This document shows positions 33,282 to 36,188 of a stretch of 36,188 nucleotides of DNA, piece by piece. The notes beneath the pieces were generated by a model that saw only the letters and a program-made list of their open reading frames with translations, did not search any database and was not told where the DNA came from. Source of the DNA: Nocardia paucivorans NBRC 100373 (GTDB lineage: Bacteria; Actinomycetota; Actinomycetes; Mycobacteriales; Mycobacteriaceae); assembly GCF_000308675.1 (NCBI RefSeq), contig NZ_BAGE01000121.1:1-36188 (forward strand). Reading direction: 5' to 3'. Made by a program: the position numbers and the translations under genes. Within the stretch, counting starts at the first letter, position 1; each line of letters begins with the position of its first letter.

Positions 33282-35282
33282 TCATTCGCGCTGCGGCGAG
33301 ACATCGGGCGGCTGCGTTCCCGGAGCCGTAACGGCTCCGGGCGGTGGGCCCGCCGTGACGGTTGGTGGCGCCACCACCCCACTGGGTGGTGCCACCGCAC
33401 CGCCCGGAGCCGAGGCCGAGACAACACCCGTATCGGTCGTGGGCCGTTCCGTACGGACCTCCTCGGGTGTGGACACGGCCGCGGGGACCGCGACGAACGA
33501 CGGGTGCCCGACAACCTGCTCGTGCGCGTAGACGGCATCGCGCAGAGTCTGCCGACTCACCTCCTGCTCGAGCAGCGCCACCAGCTCGTTGCAGCGTCGC
33601 TCCCAGGCCAGGGTCCGCGAGGTGGTCGATTCCGCGTCGGCACGCAGCTCGCCCACACCGACCCGTCCCACATCGACGCGGTGCGAGATCATGGCCGCGG
33701 CGATCAGATCGTCGGCCTCACGCAGCTCCTCCCACCACTGCTGTGGCACCTTGGTGCCGGATTCGAGTTGCGCCAGAATCCTATTCCGGATGGCGCGCGC
33801 GCCTGCGCTCTCGACCGGGGCGGGCACCGACCGGGACAGCTGTGCATTGGCGTCGAGCGCGAGTTCGAGGCAGCGTGCCTGCACGCGATCGTCGGGGATC
33901 GCCGCAACGCTGTCCAACGCCTGCGGCGTGCCGCTGATGCCGAGCCGGTCGACGGTATCGGGAGTGAACACCCGCAGGTCGACATCGTAGGAGGGGCCGA
34001 CGAGACCTTGCATGGGGACATCGGTGAAATTGGCGCGCAGGCCGGGGTCGATCGGTCCGGACGAGACCAATGCCGACAACTGGGCGTTCGCTTTCGCGCC
34101 CCAGGCCAGGCCGAACTCCACCAGAACCCGAGCAGGATCGGATATTCCCTCCCACGGCGAGCCCGGCGAATCGTCGCTGCGCAGCATCTCGTCCCACAAC
34201 CAGGGTGTGGACACCTCCCGCGGCAGGTAGATCCCGGCGGGGAGCCAGCCCCGACCCTCATTGGAGGTGATGAAGATGCCCGCTCCGGCGGGACCGCGCA
34301 TCACCGATACCGCCCAATTCATACCGACGGTCGAATCCACGGCCGCCAGTACGGCACCGAGCAGGGTGCGGGCGATGACCAGGTCTTCGTTCACTTCCTC
34401 GCCGACGACGTAATCGGGTGCCGCCTCCTTCTCCTTGGCGGCGGCGACCGCCGCGCCGAACGGTGTCGGCGCCACCGGGATCGGGGTGTCGTCCGCGTTC
34501 GCGGCCGCATTGGTCTGCGCCGGGTGGGCACCGCGGTCGTCGCCGGAGCTCGGCCCTGCGGTGAGAGGCGCGCCGGGCACCGCCCCGGACGGTGGCACAT
34601 CCCCGGTCGAGGCGGCCGCCACATTCGGCCCGACCGACGGCGCGGAAGCATTCGGGGCCGTGGCGGGCGAAGAGGTCTGTCCGGGAGATGCACCGGTGAG
34701 CCCGGCATCGGCCGAGGCGGGTGCTCTGCCGCTCGGCGCGGACGTTGTTCCCTCGGGTGCGGAGGCGCCGGTGGGCGCGGCACCCATACCGTTCGTCCCG
34801 TTCGTCCCGGCCGTCCCGAGCGGATCGCCGATCGGCGCGCCACCGGTGACCCCCGGTGTGCCGACGGGGGTGGCGCCGTTCGTGATCGGAGTGCCGACCG
34901 GGGCCGGCGAAGTGGTCACCGGACTCATGGTCTGGGGAGTGGATGGCGACCCGGTATCGGGAATTCCCGACTCCTGAACGACTCGACGGATATTCGCCGC
35001 CGATTCGGCATCCATCCGCTCGTACTCGTCGGCGGAGGCGCGCAGGGAAGCGGCGGTCTGCTCGTGTTCCTGCGCCAATGCCTCACCGGCTCGTTGTCTG
35101 GCGTTGTAATAGCTTACGAGCGCGAGCCGGACCGGATCCGCGATCTTCCCATAGGTCGATTGGAAGTTGTCGAGCCATTCTCTCGGCGGTTGCGCCCATT
35201 CGCGCGTCTCACGAGCTACCTGTTCGTGCTGGTTCGCGAGGGCACGCAGTACCGCCGGTTCGATTTCCAGCCTTTCGGGCAT
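33282..35282 (-). CDS. ESX substrate-like protein: EspC-type N-terminus fused to DUF5632/DUF5631-like C-terminus
   Basis: A 666-residue protein. Residues 1-103 form an EspC/DUF2580-type helical hairpin (EPAVLRALANQHEQVARE, WAQPPREWLDNF), ending with the export signal Tyr87-x3-Asp91 (YERMD). Residues 106-275 are a Pro/Gly/Ala/Thr linker. Residues about 295-365 resemble a DUF5632-type domain (MNWAVSVMRG, EGRGWLPAGIYLP). Residues about 375-610 resemble the following DUF5631-type region (EELREADDLIAAAMISHR, CNELVALLEQEV). A Pro/Thr-rich tail ends the protein. Such domains occur in mycobacterial ESX-associated proteins (Rv3899c group); the names are from memory, at moderate confidence. The ATG has GGAAAGG 11 nt upstream. 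It is a paralogue of the broken gene at 35356. Confidence 0.82.
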   Translation of the reverse strand: MPERLEIEPAVLRALANQHEQVARETREWAQPPREWLDNFQSTYGKIADPVRLALVSYYNARQRAGEALAQEHEQTAASLRASADEYERMDAESAANIRRVVQESGIPDTGSPSTPQTMSPVTTSPAPVGTPITNGATPVGTPGVTGGAPIGDPLGTAGTNGTNGMGAAPTGASAPEGTTSAPSGRAPASADAGLTGASPGQTSSPATAPNASAPSVGPNVAAASTGDVPPSGAVPGAPLTAGPSSGDDRGAHPAQTNAAANADDTPIPVAPTPFGAAVAAAKEKEAAPDYVVGEEVNEDLVIARTLLGAVLAAVDSTVGMNWAVSVMRGPAGAGIFITSNEGRGWLPAGIYLPREVSTPWLWDEMLRSDDSPGSPWEGISDPARVLVEFGLAWGAKANAQLSALVSSGPIDPGLRANFTDVPMQGLVGPSYDVDLRVFTPDTVDRLGISGTPQALDSVAAIPDDRVQARCLELALDANAQLSRSVPAPVESAGARAIRNRILAQLESGTKVPQQWWEELREADDLIAAAMISHRVDVGRVGVGELRADAESTTSRTLAWERRCNELVALLEQEVSRQTLRDAVYAHEQVVGHPSFVAVPAAVSTPEEVRTERPTTDTGVVSASAPGGAVAPPSGVVAPPTVTAGPPPGAVTAPGTQPPDVSPQRE

Positions 35283-35327
35283 GCTCGATCAATCCTTTCC
35301 CAGCACCGACTCCCTCATTGTCGAGGC

Positions 35328-35343
35328 TTCCCAAAACTGGGAA
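35328..35343 (-). promoter_or_regulatory. ESX dyad, site 6 (before the EspC-like fusion gene)
   Basis: In gene orientation TTCCCAGTTTTGGGAA, 7-bp arms counting the outer pair (35327-35344). It lies 45 bases before ATG 35282. AATGA follows 8 bases later and GTCGGT 17 bases later. A ten-codon leader ORF starts at 35318. Confidence 0.65.
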
Positions 35344-35355
35344 GCGACTCCGGGT

Positions 35356-36188
35356 TCACCGCGGACCACCGGCCGAGATCGCAGAGCGTCCGGTTTCGCG
35401 CCCCGGCCTCGGGGCCGTCGGCGGCCGGTCGCCGAGCAGCGGATGCGACCGGACCTGGGCGTGAGCGAACACCACATCGCGCAGGATCTGTCGGGTGCAT
35501 CCGCCCTCCAACAACAGGACGAGTTCGTTGCAGCGGCGCTGCAGGCCCAAGCCGCGCAGGACCAACGTCGCGGAGTCGGAACGCAATTCCCCCACCGGGA
35601 TCCGGCTCACGTCCAACCGACTCGAGAGCACCGAGGCCGCGAGCAGATCGTCGGCCTCCTGCAGTTCCTCCCACCAACTCTGGGGGAATTCGCGACCGTG
35701 CCGCAGCGCGCGCAGAATACGCTGCCGGATATCGGGCGCACCCATGGATTCGGCCCTGGCGAGCCCGGTTTCGATCACCCGCATGTGGGCGTCCACCGCG
35801 TATTCGAGACACCGCTGCCCGAGCGACTCGTCGGGTACCTTGGCGGCCCGGTCGAGCAATCGTGGCGAACCCACGATCCCGAGCCGGTCGAGAGTGCTGT
35901 CGGTCGGCCGACTCAGATCCATCTCATCGGAGGCCGGCACCGAACCGACCATCGGTATATCGCCCAACTGTCGGCGCAGAACCGGATCGATCGGTTGGGA
36001 GGAGGCCACCGCGGCGAGTTTGGCCCCCCGATTTGGCGCCCCAGGCCAGCGCGAATTCGGCGAGGATACGAGCGGGATCGGCCACTCCTTCCCAGGCCGC
36101 GCCCTCCGCTACCGACCACATCCACGGGGTGGTCACCTCCCGTGGCAGATACAGGTCGGTGGGCAGCCAGCCACGGCCCTCGTTCGAC
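35356..36188 (-). pseudogene. Paralogue of the EspC-like fusion protein, C-terminal part, broken by a one-base frameshift
   Basis: The gene enters from the window edge. The frame reads SNEGRGWLPTDLYLPREVTTPWMW and on to LAWGAKSG, parallel to the protein at 33282. At the run of six C (plus strand, 36023-36028) one base is in excess. Removing one gives AKSGAKLAAVASSQPIDP, continuous with the second frame, which then matches the paralogue through EELQEADDLLAASVLSSRLD and CNELVLLLEGG to the stop at 35356. Its tail is shorter and lacks the long Pro-rich end. The cause may be a sequencing error in the homopolymer, a true mutation or slippage. The N-terminal EspC-like part, if any, is outside the window. 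Confidence 0.82.

Overview
The window is high-GC DNA with actinobacterial start and ribosome-site usage. It carries a complete type VII (ESX) secretion locus with PE- and PPE-type genes, which points to a mycolic-acid actinomycete. The gene families and the large actinobacterial NAD-glutamate dehydrogenase fit Nocardia or a close relative best; this genus call is inference. Nearly all genes lie on the minus strand, so transcription runs from high to low coordinates. The long plus-strand open frames facing them are composition shadows.

Layout, in window order. (1) 1-2788: 5' part of an NAD-specific glutamate dehydrogenase gene, cut by the window edge. (2) 2951-22675: an ESX cluster in transcriptional order eccA, eccB, eccC, PE, PPE, esxG-like, esxH-like, espG, EspI-like ATPase, eccD, mycP, eccE. 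It is followed by an HTH regulator, a membrane protein with a discoidin-like domain and a zinc-ribbon membrane protein. Gene order and the two Esx sequences are closest to mycobacterial ESX-3, but an ESX-1-style EspI-like ATPase is inserted before eccD. (3) 22676-23567: gene-poor leader of eccA. (4) 23568-25883: a divergent pair, an NlpC/P60 hydrolase (minus) and a charged helical protein (plus). (5) 26542-32307: two tandem copies of a cassette made of a small helical gene followed by a ~790-800-residue protein. That protein has a bulb-lectin-like N-terminus, a helical region, a 7-residue tandem repeat, a hydrophobic patch and an NlpC/P60-like C-terminus without a cysteine. The small gene of one copy is decayed. 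(6) 32359-36188: an EspD-like (DUF2694) gene, a YbaB/EspL-like gene, a doubtful small ORF, a 666-residue EspC-like fusion protein, and a paralogue of that protein broken by a one-base frameshift.

How the parts may work together: the ecc genes and mycP encode the membrane channel, ATPase and protease. PE/PPE, Esx, the EspC-like fusion proteins and the lectin proteins are candidate substrates. EspG, EccA, EspD-like and YbaB-like proteins are candidate cytosolic chaperones or stabilisers. A 16-bp dyad (consensus TTCCCA-N4-YGGGAA) sits upstream of six of these genes on both strands. At four of them an ATG begins exactly 10 nt after it. This suggests one regulon joining the secretion machine to the lectin/C40 accessory island, and it is the most novel signal in the window.
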